In this document: one piece after another, positions 18,021-26,349 of the stretch
Numbering within the stretch: the stretch's first letter is position 1
Layout of the letters: the number at the start of each line of letters is the position of its first letter
Source: a bacterium
GTDB lineage: Bacteria > Pseudomonadota > Gammaproteobacteria > Pseudomonadales > Moraxellaceae
DNA length: 64,000 nucleotides
Assembly (NCBI GenBank): GCA_029945725.1
Contig: JAQSDB010000002.1
Location: forward strand, 434,001 to 498,000
Reading direction: 5' to 3'
The notes under the pieces: generated by a model
Databases searched by the model: none
Told to the model about the DNA's origin: nothing
What the model saw: only the letters and a program-made list of their open reading frames with translations
Translations under genes and position numbers: made by a program

Positions 18021-18076
18021 AGTTACAATTCGTATGATCGCCCCAGTTACATTTCTCGCCAAGCGCCAGTTACATT
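18021..18076 (+). promoter_or_regulatory. Three direct repeats AGTTACA(A/T)T in the bfmR promoter
   Basis: AGTTACAAT at 18021, AGTTACATT at 18045 and AGTTACATT at 18068, spaced 24 and 23 bases. OmpR-family regulators bind direct repeats, and the E. coli RstA box contains GTTACA, so these are probably autoregulatory BfmR sites 30-80 bases before the bfmR ATG. Confidence 0.6.
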
Positions 18077-18103
18077 GTTATCTACTTGATCTGACTAAAG
18101 GAA

Positions 18104-18823
18104 TTGACCATGACCCAGACTACCGAAAAGCTGCCGCGGGTGCTTATTGTGGAAGACGACGAGCGTCTGGCCGGCCTGACCCAGGAATACCTGATTCGTA
18201 ACGGCCTCGAGGTAGGGATTGAGTCTGACGGTGCCAGGGCTATCCGCCGCATCATTGACGAGCAGCCCGATATGGTGGTGCTGGACATCATGCTGCCGGG
18301 TGCCGACGGCCTGACCGTCTGCCGTGAAGTGCGTACCCAGGGGTACCAGCATCCCATTCTGATGCTGACCGCCCGTGCCGAAGACATGGATCAGGTGCTG
18401 GGTCTGGAGATGGGCGCCGACGACTATGTCGCCAAGCCGGTACAGCCGCGTGTACTGCTGGCACGTATCCGCGCCCTGATGCGCCGCTCGGACAAGGTTG
18501 CCGAAGACGTGCCGAGCCGCCTGGACTTTGGCGAACTGGTTATCGACAACGGCGCACGCGCCGTCATTCTCAACGGCGAGACGGTGGAATTCACCAGTGC
18601 CGAGTACGACCTGCTCTGGCTGCTGGCTTCCAGTGCCGGCCGCATTCTTTCCCGTGAGGATATTTTCGAGCGTCTGCGCGGCATTGAATACGACGGTCAG
18701 GACCGCTCGATTGATGTACGCATTTCCCGTATCCGTCCCAAGATCGGCGATGACCCGGAAAATCCCCGTCGTATCAAGACCGTGCGCAGCAAGGGTTATC
18801 TCTTTGTGAAGGAATCCGCCTGA
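18104..18823 (+). CDS. bfmR: RstA/BfmR-type response regulator (OmpR family)
   Basis: 239-residue response regulator. The receiver domain covers residues ~10-120, with acidic pocket VEDDE and phosphoacceptor Asp59 in VVLDIMLPG, followed by a winged-helix DNA-binding domain (DFTSAEYDLLWLLAS-type segment, DRSIDVRISRIRPKIGDD). The sequence is, from memory, very close to Acinetobacter BfmR and also like E. coli RstA. BfmR controls envelope, capsule and biofilm genes in Acinetobacter; the targets here are unknown. It is followed after 32 bases by the cognate kinase gene. The AGTTACA repeats upstream suggest autoregulation. Confidence 0.92.
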   Translation: MTMTQTTEKLPRVLIVEDDERLAGLTQEYLIRNGLEVGIESDGARAIRRIIDEQPDMVVLDIMLPGADGLTVCREVRTQGYQHPILMLTARAEDMDQVLGLEMGADDYVAKPVQPRVLLARIRALMRRSDKVAEDVPSRLDFGELVIDNGARAVILNGETVEFTSAEYDLLWLLASSAGRILSREDIFERLRGIEYDGQDRSIDVRISRIRPKIGDDPENPRRIKTVRSKGYLFVKESA

Positions 18824-18855
18824 GCGCGCGTAGGTAGTCCTGGAGTCCGGTTGCA

Positions 18856-20499
18856 ATGCCCAGCAGCATATTTGTACGAATTTACGGCGGTATCCTGCTG
18901 GTTATTGCGGCGGTGGCGGTGTGTGCCTATTTCTTTATCCAGGCAGTGAATGCCCATCGTGCCGACACCTATCGGGAGAATATGGCGACCGGTATTTTTC
19001 GCCTGATTGCCCTGGGTGTTTCTCGCCAGCAGGGTGATGCCCGTACGGCATGGCTCGCCGAAGCAGCGCAGTTGATGGACAGCCCCATTGCCGTGGTTCC
19101 CCCCACGCGCGAGCAGTTCAGTGAGGAGGAGCTTGCGCATCTGGCGGATGGGCGCGCGGTGTTCCGTTCTTACGAAGAAAAGAATTTTGCGGATATCTAT
19201 TCCCGCATTCCCGGTTCGCCCGAGCTTTACATCAAAACCCGTATGGCCAAGGTGTCGGAGCAGCAGGCCAAGGCCATGGCGGTGTTTTTTATCGAAGAGC
19301 TGGAGCACTACGCCGGACACGAAGACCAGCGTATTCAGGAGCTGCAGCGTTATTTTCCCTATCCCGTACTGTTGATGCCGCTGTACAAGGCTGGTCTGGA
19401 CAAGGATCAGCAGGCCCGTATTCGTCGCAATGAAGTGGTGCTGGTGCTGAAAGAAGGGTCGGGTACACGGAATTCATCCCTGCGCATCGTGGCTCCCTTG
19501 CCGGCGCAGGAGCGCGTGCTGGTGATGGGGCCGCTGCATATTTTTGACTGGATGCCCATGCAGCTCGTCATCATGGTGGCTCTGGCCGTGTTGTCGATCA
19601 TCACGGTGGCCGCTTATTTCATTATTCATCCCCTTGAGAGCAAGCTGAAGAAAATGGAGCTGGCTGTGCGTCGCATTCGTGGCGGTGATCTCAGTGCCCG
19701 TGCACAGGTACAGGGCTCGGATGAAATCAGCCAGTTGGCTCATGCCTTCAATGGCATGGCGGAACACACGCAGCGTTTGCTGGATTCACAGCGTGAAATG
19801 ACACGTGCAGTCTCGCATGAGTTGCGCACGCCAGTGGCGCGCTTGCGTTTCGGCATGGAAATGATGGCTGATACGGATGATGCCGAGCAGCGCTTTGATC
19901 AGTTGCAATTACTGGATCAGGATGTGGAGCAGCTGAATCAGCTTATCGATGAAATTCTTACCTATGCCAAGCTGGAGCAGGGTACGCCTTCGCTGAAATT
20001 CGAAATCATGGATCTGCGTTCGCTCCTGCACAGGGTCGAGAATGAAACGGTGGCTCTCAATACCGGGCATCAGATTCAGGTGGTTGATGAGGGCTCTGAT
20101 GTCCGTATAGAGGCAGAGCTGCGCTACCTGCATCGTGTCCTGCAGAATCTGGCGGGCAATGCCGTGCGTTATGCGAAGTCACGAGTGCGTCTCTCAGGCG
20201 GTGTTCATGGTAATTCGGCCTGGATCCGGGTTGAGGATGACGGGCCCGGCATTCCTGAAAAGGACCGCGAGCGCATCTTTGAGCCCTTCGCGCGTCTTGA
20301 TGACAGCCGCACCCGTGCATCAGGTGGTTATGGGCTTGGTCTTTCCATTGTTCAGCGCATTGCCTTCTGGCATGGCGGCAGCATGGAGGTGGGGCAGAGT
20401 ACCGACCTTGGGGGAGCGAGCTTCACTTTTCGCTGGCCGGTGCGACAGGCCCTGCGTAATGCCCGTGTTTTGAAGAAAAATGGGGATAACACGCTGTAA
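18856..20499 (+). CDS. bfmS: RstB/BfmS-type sensor histidine kinase
   Basis: 547-residue inner-membrane kinase partnering BfmR. Domains in order: first membrane helix (ILLVIAAVAVCAYFFIQAV), a ~200-residue periplasmic sensor region, second membrane helix (LVIMVALAVLSIITVAAYFI), HAMP linker, dimerisation domain with H-box SHELRTPVARLRFG, then the ATPase domain with N-box NLAGNAVRYA, G1 DDGPGIP and G2 GGYGLGLSI. All catalytic motifs are intact. The bfmRS pair stands directly beside nrdAB, as in Pseudomonas. A hairpin terminator lies ~130 bases after the stop. Confidence 0.92.
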   Translation: MPSSIFVRIYGGILLVIAAVAVCAYFFIQAVNAHRADTYRENMATGIFRLIALGVSRQQGDARTAWLAEAAQLMDSPIAVVPPTREQFSEEELAHLADGRAVFRSYEEKNFADIYSRIPGSPELYIKTRMAKVSEQQAKAMAVFFIEELEHYAGHEDQRIQELQRYFPYPVLLMPLYKAGLDKDQQARIRRNEVVLVLKEGSGTRNSSLRIVAPLPAQERVLVMGPLHIFDWMPMQLVIMVALAVLSIITVAAYFIIHPLESKLKKMELAVRRIRGGDLSARAQVQGSDEISQLAHAFNGMAEHTQRLLDSQREMTRAVSHELRTPVARLRFGMEMMADTDDAEQRFDQLQLLDQDVEQLNQLIDEILTYAKLEQGTPSLKFEIMDLRSLLHRVENETVALNTGHQIQVVDEGSDVRIEAELRYLHRVLQNLAGNAVRYAKSRVRLSGGVHGNSAWIRVEDDGPGIPEKDRERIFEPFARLDDSRTRASGGYGLGLSIVQRIAFWHGGSMEVGQSTDLGGASFTFRWPVRQALRNARVLKKNGDNTL

Positions 20500-20626
20500 C
20501 AGGACGCGAACAGCGTCTCAACAGACCCCTTTACTTGCCTTCGGCACCATGAGCCTTGTCAGTCGAGGCATCCCCCGCCAAGACTGGTGGACTCCTCAAA
20601 TTGGTAGCAAGCGTTGTACCCCTGTT

Positions 20627-20655
20627 AAGCCCACATGATGTGGGCTTTTTTTTGC
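20627..20655 (+). terminator. Rho-independent terminator downstream of bfmRS
   Basis: AAGCCCAC-atgat-GTGGGCTT followed by a run of T: a stem of about eight pairs. Confidence 0.88.
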
Positions 20656-20738
20656 GCGTGTTTCCAGTGGGCCGGGTAGGGCTAATGGCGCCGTTGGCGA
20701 TATCGCCCGTTTCCGTGTGCGATATATCTCACATGGCA

Positions 20739-20756
20739 TGTGAGCAATTGCGTAAA
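20739..20756 (+). promoter_or_regulatory. GacA-box-like upstream activating site
   Basis: TGTGAG-N6-CGTAAA resembles the GacA site TGTAAG-N6-CTTACA upstream of rsmY/rsmZ genes (9 of 12 informative bases). It lies about 150 bases before the inferred RNA start, a distance typical for rsm RNA genes. The left half is part of a larger palindrome. Confidence 0.4.
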
Positions 20757-20857
20757 TAGTCTGGAAATGGTCACGACAGTTATTGTTAGGTTATTGATTT
20801 TGTTTGTTTTTTTGTTTTACTGAAGGTGCGGGCCAGTTTCTCCTGATCAGACCTGCC

Positions 20858-20885
20858 TTGAGCGAGAGGCTTGTTGGGCTAGTAT
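20858..20885 (+). promoter_or_regulatory. Sigma-70-type promoter of the RsmZ-like RNA
   Basis: TTGAGC (-35) and TAGTAT (-10) with a 16-base spacer, placing the start near 20890-20892. Confidence 0.5.
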
Positions 20886-20889
20886 TCCT

Positions 20890-21018
20890 CCATCGCAGGA
20901 AGCGACAGGAAAAGGATACTTGCCAGGATGGCATGCTAAGGGACGAGAACACGGAGGTATGGAATCATCGGGCAGGGAGCTTGTGATTCTGCGAGGGGCG
21001 GTTATCCGCCCCTTTTTA
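20890..21018 (+). ncRNA. rsmZ: RsmZ/CsrB-like regulatory RNA
   Basis: About 125 bases with no open frame but many GGA motifs of the kind that bind RsmA/CsrA: CAGGAAG, ACAGGAAAAGGATA, CCAGGATGG, AAGGGACG, CACGGAGG, ATGGAATC and CAGGGAGC. Several sit in predicted loops, e.g. GCCAGGATGGC. It ends in a strong terminator, GGGGCGG-ttat-CCGCCCC-TTTTT (20995-21018). In Pseudomonas, rsmZ lies next to fdxA; here it is convergent with fdxA. The RNA would sequester RsmA and relieve post-transcriptional repression under GacS/GacA control. Motif density plus synteny make this a good call; expression and protein binding are untested. Confidence 0.75.
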
Positions 21019-21064
21019 TTGCCCGTCTTTTGTGAAGGTAGCGGGAGTCACGAGAGATGGAAAA

Positions 21065-21097
21065 CAAAAAAGGCAGCCATCGGCTGCCTTTTTTATT
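21065..21097. terminator. Bidirectional terminator for fdxA
   Basis: AAAAAAGGCAGCC-atc-GGCTGCCTTTTTTA, just downstream of fdxA on the minus strand and downstream of the RsmZ-like RNA on the plus strand. Confidence 0.92.
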
Positions 21098-21121
21098 CGA
21101 TAAAGCCTTGCTGGCCGGAGC

Positions 21122-21445
21122 TCAGCGCTCCAGTAAAGCGAGTTTACCGGGTTTGCCATCCCATTCCTTGGCATCGGCAGGCTCAGCACCTTTTTCGGTG
21201 ATGTTGGGCCAGATTTCAGCCAGATCGGCATTGAGTTTGGTGAATTCCTTCTGGCTGGCCGGGACCTCATCTTCAGAGAAAATGGCGTTCGCGGGGCACT
21301 CCGGCTCGCAGAGGGCACAGTCGATGCACTCGTCCGGGTGGATCACGAGAAAGTTCGGGCCTTCGTAAAAGCAGTCCACCGGACAGACTTCAACGCAGTC
21401 CTGATACTTGCACTTGATACAGTTTTCGGTGACTACGAACGTCAT
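21122..21445 (-). CDS. fdxA: 7Fe ferredoxin FdxA ([3Fe-4S][4Fe-4S])
   Basis: 107-residue electron-transfer protein of the Azotobacter FdI type. The N-terminal cluster-binding pattern shows [18 protein letters not shown] and [16 protein letters not shown]: the Cys spacings and the intervening residues fit one 3Fe and one 4Fe cluster. The C-terminal helical extension ([17 protein letters not shown]) is typical of the family. The gene is next to mutS, with 117 bases between the starts and stops of the same strand, as in Pseudomonas. Redox partner unknown. Confidence 0.95.
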   Translation of the reverse strand: MTFVVTENCIKCKYQDCVEVCPVDCFYEGPNFLVIHPDECIDCALCEPECPANAIFSEDEVPASQKEFTKLNADLAEIWPNITEKGAEPADAKEWDGKPGKLALLER

Positions 21446-21562
21446 GCTGACCTACCTGAAATCGAATGGAGCGGGGCACAAAAAGCGGCCGCTAGTCTAA
21501 CTGCCTGACCTTGTGACTGGCAATCTGGGGGCGGGGCTGCGGTCATCGATAATTCTGCTGAA

Positions 21563-24139
21563 TCACATCAGCTTTTTCAGGGTATATAGAAGATCCAGTG
21601 CCTCTCGCGGTGACAGGCTGTCTGGGTTGATGCTGGCCAGTTTTCGCTCGGCAGCACTGGGCCCACTGGCAAACAGATCATTTTGCAGCGGTTTGCTGGA
21701 CGCCGGCTGGCTGAGCTGGGTTCTGACTTCCTGATTTTCCAGTTGTGCCAGCTTGTCCCGCGCTTGCTGGATGACAGCGGCTGGAATGCCGGCCAGCTGT
21801 GCGACCTGCAGGCCGTAGCTTTGACTGGCAGCCCCCTCCTGCACGCTGTGCAGAAAAAGAATGCGTTCGCCATGCTCGGCGGCGGCCAGATGCACATTCA
21901 CCACGCCATCATCCTGCTCCGGCAGCATGGTGAGCTCGAAATAGTGCGTGGCAAACAATGTGAGAGCACGAATTTCCCGTGCCAGGTAGTCTGCTGCTGC
22001 CCATGCCAGAGACAGGCCGTCAAAGGTGCTGGTGCCACGACCCACTTCGTCCATCAATACCAGACTTTCGGGGGTGGCGTTGTGCAGGATGTTGGCGGTT
22101 TCGGTCATTTCCACCATGAAGGTGGAGCGGCCGCCGGCCAGATCATCAGAGGAGCCAATGCGCGTAAATATCCGGTCGACAGGCCCGATGCGGGCACTGC
22201 TGGCCGGCACGAAGGAGCCCACGTGGGCGAGCAGGACAATCAGCGCAGTCTGGCGCATGAAGGTGGATTTACCGCCCATGTTCGGGCCGGTAATCACCAG
22301 CATCCGACGCTCCGGATTCAGGGTGACGGAATTGGGGGTGAACGGTGCATCCAGCACTTTTTCCACGACAGGATGGCGTCCTGCCTCGATATGAATGCCC
22401 GGTGTTTCCACCAGTTCGGGGCAGGCCAGATTCAGCGCGCAGGCCCGCTCGGAAAAATTGGCGAGCACATCAAGCTCGGCAAGGTTTTCTCCCGTGATTT
22501 GCAGTGCCGTTATTTCGCCCAGCAAACGCTCCAGCAATTCTTCATACAGCGCCTTTTCCCGTGCCAGCGCGCGTGAAGAGGCGGACAGCGCCTTGTCTTC
22601 AAAGGCTTTTAATTCCGGTGTGATAAAGCGCTCGGCATTTTTCAGTGTTTGCCTGCGAATAAAATGTGCCGGTGCGTTTTCAGCCTGCGCGCGGCTGAGT
22701 TCTATATAATAGCCGCTGACGCGGTTATAGCCGACTTTCAGTGTACTGATGCCGGAAGCATCGCGCTCGCGCTGTTCCAGTTGCAGCAGGTAGTCGCCGG
22801 CATTGGCACTGAGCGAGCGCAACTCGTCCAGCTCGGCATCAAAGCCATCGGCAATCACCCCGCCTTCACGCATGACGACTGGCGGTATGTCGATAATGGC
22901 GCGCTTCAATAAGTCAGAGAGTTCTGGATATTCGCTGATGCCGCGTGCCAGTTGCTGCAGATGCAGCGTCTGGAAACTGCGCAGGTCCGCCTGCAATTGC
23001 GGCAGCAAGGCCAGCGTATCGCGCAGGCGCGACAAATCGCGCGGGCGTGCCGATTTCAGGGCAACACGCCCGAGAATGCGTTCTACATCGCCGACATCGC
23101 GCAGGATTTCCCGCAGCGGTTCAAAGCGATAATTCTCTTTCAGTTCCTGCACCACTTCCTGACGGCTCAGCAGCACAGCGCGGTCGCGTAGCGGCTGATG
23201 CAGCCAGCGCCGCAGCATGCGGCTGCCCATGGCACTGACCGCATTGTCGAGCACCCAGGCGAGGGTGTGTTCAAACTCGCCGTTCAGGTTCTGCGTGAGC
23301 TCCAGATTGCGCCGCGTCGCCGGATCCAGTTGCAGACTGGTTTTGGTTGATTCCACGTGCAGGCCGCGCAAATGCGGAAGTGCGGTGCGCTGCGTCTCCC
23401 TCGCATAGGAGAGCAGGGCGCCGGCCGCTGCAATACCCACGGGCAAATCGGCACAGCCAAAGCCCTGCAAATCCTTGATCTGGAATTGCTGGCAAAGGGC
23501 GCGCTCAGCCGCCTCGCTATCGAATTCCCATGGCAGGCGTTTGCGCAGGCCGCGCGTCTCCCCCAGCAGGCCGAGCAAGATGCTGTCTTCGGCGATCAGC
23601 AGTTCGGCGGGGTTGAAGCGCGCAAGCTCGGCCGCCAGCGCTTCTTCGGTGTTGACTTCCTGCACGCTGAAACGTCCGCTGGACATGTCCATGCTGGCAA
23701 TGCCCATGGTGTCACCCTGGCGGTGGATTGCACACAGCAGGGTGTCCTGGCGCTCATTCAGAAAGGCTTCATCGCTGACGGTGCCTGGTGTGACGATGCG
23801 GGCCACGGCGCGCTCGACAGGACCTTTGCTGGTGGCCGGATCGCCAATCTGCTCACAGATAACGACAGATTCGCCCATGCGGGTGAGCTTGCCGATATAG
23901 GACTCAGCGGCATGATAAGGCACACCGGCCATGGCGATGGGTTTGCCACCGGACTTGCCGCGTGCCGTTTGCGTGATGTCGAGCAGGCGTGCGGCCTTGA
24001 TGGCGTCATCAAAGAACAGCTCGTAAAAATCGCCCATGCGGTAGAACACCAACTGATGCGGGTATTCGGCTTTGATGCGCAAGTATTGCTGCATCATGGG
24101 TGTGTGGTCGCTTAGGTCTTCCGTTGATATTGCAGACAT
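21563..24139 (-). CDS. mutS: DNA mismatch repair protein MutS
   Basis: 858-residue mismatch-recognition ATPase. The N-terminal mismatch-binding motif [11 protein letters not shown] (Phe-x-Glu) is intact; the middle has connector, lever and clamp domains. The C-terminal ATPase carries Walker [14 protein letters not shown], a Walker [17 protein letters not shown] and the [11 protein letters not shown] switch. Length and motifs are those of functional MutS. Its 5' side is where the mobile island begins: the first tandem repeats of the island lie ~110 bases upstream of the ATG, so the native mutS promoter may have been altered by the insertion. Confidence 0.98.
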   Translation of the reverse strand: MSAISTEDLSDHTPMMQQYLRIKAEYPHQLVFYRMGDFYELFFDDAIKAARLLDITQTARGKSGGKPIAMAGVPYHAAESYIGKLTRMGESVVICEQIGDPATSKGPVERAVARIVTPGTVSDEAFLNERQDTLLCAIHRQGDTMGIASMDMSSGRFSVQEVNTEEALAAELARFNPAELLIAEDSILLGLLGETRGLRKRLPWEFDSEAAERALCQQFQIKDLQGFGCADLPVGIAAAGALLSYARETQRTALPHLRGLHVESTKTSLQLDPATRRNLELTQNLNGEFEHTLAWVLDNAVSAMGSRMLRRWLHQPLRDRAVLLSRQEVVQELKENYRFEPLREILRDVGDVERILGRVALKSARPRDLSRLRDTLALLPQLQADLRSFQTLHLQQLARGISEYPELSDLLKRAIIDIPPVVMREGGVIADGFDAELDELRSLSANAGDYLLQLEQRERDASGISTLKVGYNRVSGYYIELSRAQAENAPAHFIRRQTLKNAERFITPELKAFEDKALSASSRALAREKALYEELLERLLGEITALQITGENLAELDVLANFSERACALNLACPELVETPGIHIEAGRHPVVEKVLDAPFTPNSVTLNPERRMLVITGPNMGGKSTFMRQTALIVLLAHVGSFVPASSARIGPVDRIFTRIGSSDDLAGGRSTFMVEMTETANILHNATPESLVLMDEVGRGTSTFDGLSLAWAAADYLAREIRALTLFATHYFELTMLPEQDDGVVNVHLAAAEHGERILFLHSVQEGAASQSYGLQVAQLAGIPAAVIQQARDKLAQLENQEVRTQLSQPASSKPLQNDLFASGPSAAERKLASINPDSLSPREALDLLYTLKKLM

Positions 24140-24250
24140 TTAAGCGGTTTTCCTTATTATTTCTTCAATAAAAACATAATGTTATGCTTTTATTAGGAAT
24201 TCGTTGTTGTTCGCCAGCTTCCGCTAGTGTCCATTGCAAATCGTCCAAAA

Positions 24251-24342
24251 AGTGTAGGTTGTGGTGTAGGTTAGTGTAGGTTTTAGTGTAGGTTTTCAGA
24301 CGCGGGGAGCCTGATTTATGCTATTTTTCGAAAACCTACACT
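24251..24342. repeat. Tandem 10-base repeats, probable integrase arm-type sites
   Basis: (A)GTGTAGGTT occurs at 24251, 24264, 24273 and 24285 in direct orientation, and its complement AACCTACACT at 24333-24342. They stand just upstream of the integrase gene. Such repeats are typical arm-binding sites for P4-type integrases or their excision factor, placing the attachment site close by. Confidence 0.7.
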
Positions 24343-24421
24343 GATTCCTCTGAAACCCTTACGCCACAAGGCTTTGAGGCATATTGCTTGACACAACAAT
24401 TTACGCACTTGGGAGCGAGGC

Positions 24422-25771
24422 ATGGAGAATAACAAACTGGCCGGTAAGCCTCTATCTGCAAGAGCCATTGAGACAATGCGCCCCGGGGAAAAGGATCGTG
24501 CTGATACGGAGGAAAACACAGGGCTCAGGGTTAGTTGTGGCTCTACTGGTGCTCGTACTTTCTTTTACCGTTACATCAGTCCCGAGACTGAAAAACTGAC
24601 CCAGATGAAGATTGGGAGCTATCCGGAGATGAGCTTGGCTCAAGCTCGTCTGGAGCTGGTGCGTCTCAAGCTGCTCAGAAAGTCTGGTTTATGCCCCAAG
24701 GCTGAGTCCCTCCGGCTGCAGCAGCGTGAGCGTGACAGGGTTGCCTTTGAGCAGCGTCAAAAGGCCGTGGCATCGTTCACTGTTAATGATCTGGTGGATA
24801 TCTACCTGACCGAGGTCATCGAGGATCGGATGATCACTACCCCCAACTCGGACACCAGAAAACGAGTGGCTGGTGCCCGTAAGCCTAAGGGGCAGGCGGA
24901 GACGCGCAGGATTCTCTACGGGGACGCTGTTCGGGTGCTTGGTAAGAAGCCGGCCGCCGAAACTACCCGGAGAGATGTCGTTGATATGGTGAAGGGCATC
25001 CTTGATCGAGGGGCGAATGTGCAGGCCGGGTCAGTATTGAGAGAGCTTTCTGCGGCCTATGAATATGCGATTGGCTTGGGACGATTTGATGATGATTTTG
25101 CCAATCCGGCGCTTTTGGCAAAGGCTAGCCTGAAGGCTGCAAGAGTCCGTTTGACGTCGGTTAAAGGCAAGCGTGTTCTTTCTGACAAGGAGTTGACGCT
25201 GCTTCTGGCCTGGTTGCCTGGCTCGGGCTTCTCAGCCACTCAGAAGAGCATTATTCGTCTAACTTTGTGGACTGGCTGCCGGTCCGGTGAGGTTTGTCTG
25301 GCCGAGTGGGTTGACGTGGACCTTGAAAAGTCTACTTGGCATATGCGCGACTCGAAGAATGGGGCAGAGCGTCACGTGCAACTGCCCCGTCAGGCAGTGG
25401 CGTTTTTACGTCAGCTCAGGCTGGGCACAGAAACCTATCTGTTTCCCTCAACGAAGACGGGTCAGCCTCTTCAGCAGAAGTCGTTGACTGAAACCAAGTG
25501 GCACCTCAAGAACCCAGATAAAGTCAAAAATGGAAGCAGCTACAGACCTCAGCAGCTCTGGCTAGACAGCATTGCAGACTGGTCCCCCCATGACCTGCGG
25601 CGCACCGTCCGTACGGGGTTGTCCCGTTTGGGCTGCCGTAGTGAGGTGGCAGAAGCAGTGTTGGGGCACTCCCGAAAGGGTATCGAGGGTACCTATGATC
25701 TCCACAACTACGAAGATGAGTGCCGTGAATGGCTCCAGAGGTGGGCGGATCACCTAGACACGCTAATGTGA
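24422..25771 (+). CDS. int: P4-type tyrosine integrase
   Basis: 449-residue site-specific recombinase. The N-terminal arm-binding/DUF4102-like region (LRVSCGSTGARTFFYRYISP, MKIGSYPEMSLAQARLE) is followed by a core-binding domain and the catalytic domain. Catalytic residues are visible: Arg in TGCRSGEVC, His-x-x-Arg in SPHDLRRTVRT, His in VLGHSRKG and the nucleophile Tyr in GTYDLHNYED. All are present, so the enzyme should be active. It should catalyse integration and excision of the island. The gene points into the island from the mutS side. The region after the first third carries a charged insertion (SDTRKRVAGARKPKGQAETR) that I do not recall in standard family members. Confidence 0.93.
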   Translation: MENNKLAGKPLSARAIETMRPGEKDRADTEENTGLRVSCGSTGARTFFYRYISPETEKLTQMKIGSYPEMSLAQARLELVRLKLLRKSGLCPKAESLRLQQRERDRVAFEQRQKAVASFTVNDLVDIYLTEVIEDRMITTPNSDTRKRVAGARKPKGQAETRRILYGDAVRVLGKKPAAETTRRDVVDMVKGILDRGANVQAGSVLRELSAAYEYAIGLGRFDDDFANPALLAKASLKAARVRLTSVKGKRVLSDKELTLLLAWLPGSGFSATQKSIIRLTLWTGCRSGEVCLAEWVDVDLEKSTWHMRDSKNGAERHVQLPRQAVAFLRQLRLGTETYLFPSTKTGQPLQQKSLTETKWHLKNPDKVKNGSSYRPQQLWLDSIADWSPHDLRRTVRTGLSRLGCRSEVAEAVLGHSRKGIEGTYDLHNYEDECREWLQRWADHLDTLM

Positions 25772-26113
25772 TTGGAGACCTGCGGACTTCGCTTCGCCCA
25801 GCCCCACCTCTTCCTCAAATTCGCTCCCTCCACTATGTAGCTACTCCAGCGATTGCTCTTGAGGGCTTTGCCGGCGAGCAGCTTGAGTTTTAGTTCGGTG
25901 CTGATGGGGGGGGCTGTATGTCCTCCGGTTGCTCTCTCCTTGAACAAGCACTGGTTCCAGGTAAGGAGGGTTGACTGTCGAGCCCTACTTTTGAGGTCTT
26001 CATACGTCAGAGAGCTAAGGTAATTCCATTGTCTTAGACAGCCATTCTGTTCTATCCATCCAGTCAGAACTGACTCAAGCAGTCAAAAATTACTCATATT
26101 TATCAAAATAAGA

Positions 26114-26148
26114 CCATATATGGCCATATGTACACTTTTATGGCCATA
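26114..26148. promoter_or_regulatory. Paired palindromes ATATGGCCATAT
   Basis: ATATGGCCATAT (26118-26129) and TATGGCCATA (26139-26148) are perfect palindromes with centres 20 bases apart, i.e. on the same face of the helix. CCATATATGG (26114-26123) overlaps the first. The pattern fits a dimeric repressor or excision-factor site. Confidence 0.6.
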
Positions 26149-26150
26149 TC

Positions 26151-26228
26151 TAGAGCATTGATAGGCAAATAAATATTAGATTGATGCACCAATATGGATT
26201 GATTATTGTGCATCACTGATATGCTCTA
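26151..26228. repeat. Nested inverted repeats
   Basis: Outer pair TAGAGCAT (26151-26158) / ATGCTCTA (26221-26228), inner pair TGATGCAC-c-AATA (26182-26194) / TATTGTGCATCA (26204-26215). Together they could form a long cruciform or mark a recombination or replication site. Confidence 0.55.
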
Positions 26229-26349
26229 AGCTAAGTTTCATGGGCGTTAATACAGATTTAATAGCGATATAAAATTATTTAATCTCAATAGGGTGAGTTG
26301 TTAATGAGAATTTTCGACGATAGCCCATCGAAGAGATGTTCCATGGGAG

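Larger units (their letters stand above)
17479..18103. promoter_or_regulatory. Divergent control region between nrdA and bfmR
   Basis: 625 bases without a convincing gene. It holds the promoters for nrdA (leftward) and bfmR (rightward). Sites that can be read are given separately: NrdR-like palindromes, a perfect DnaA box, and three AGTTACA repeats next to bfmR. An additional NrdR half site (ACACTATAT) lies at 17581-17589, about 100 bases before the nrdA ATG. Confidence 0.7.
20500..20857. other. Intergenic region between bfmS and the RsmZ-like RNA
   Basis: No protein-coding gene is convincing. It holds a terminator for bfmRS, a 17-base palindrome CTCACATG-g-CATGTGAG (20728-20744) and an overlapping GacA-box-like motif. 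No tRNA fold was found. Confidence 0.6.
25772..26349. promoter_or_regulatory. 578-base control region of the island
   Basis: No gene is visible. The right half is AT-rich and packed with palindromes (see separate entries), while the left half, just after the integrase, shows nothing recognisable. It probably holds promoters for the rightward gene block and binding sites for AlpA or for the protein encoded at 26350. Confidence 0.6.

Noticed and set aside
20500-20640. Possible tRNA or other structured RNA after bfmS
   Set aside because: No T-arm consensus or acceptor pairing could be found; only a terminator hairpin is clear.
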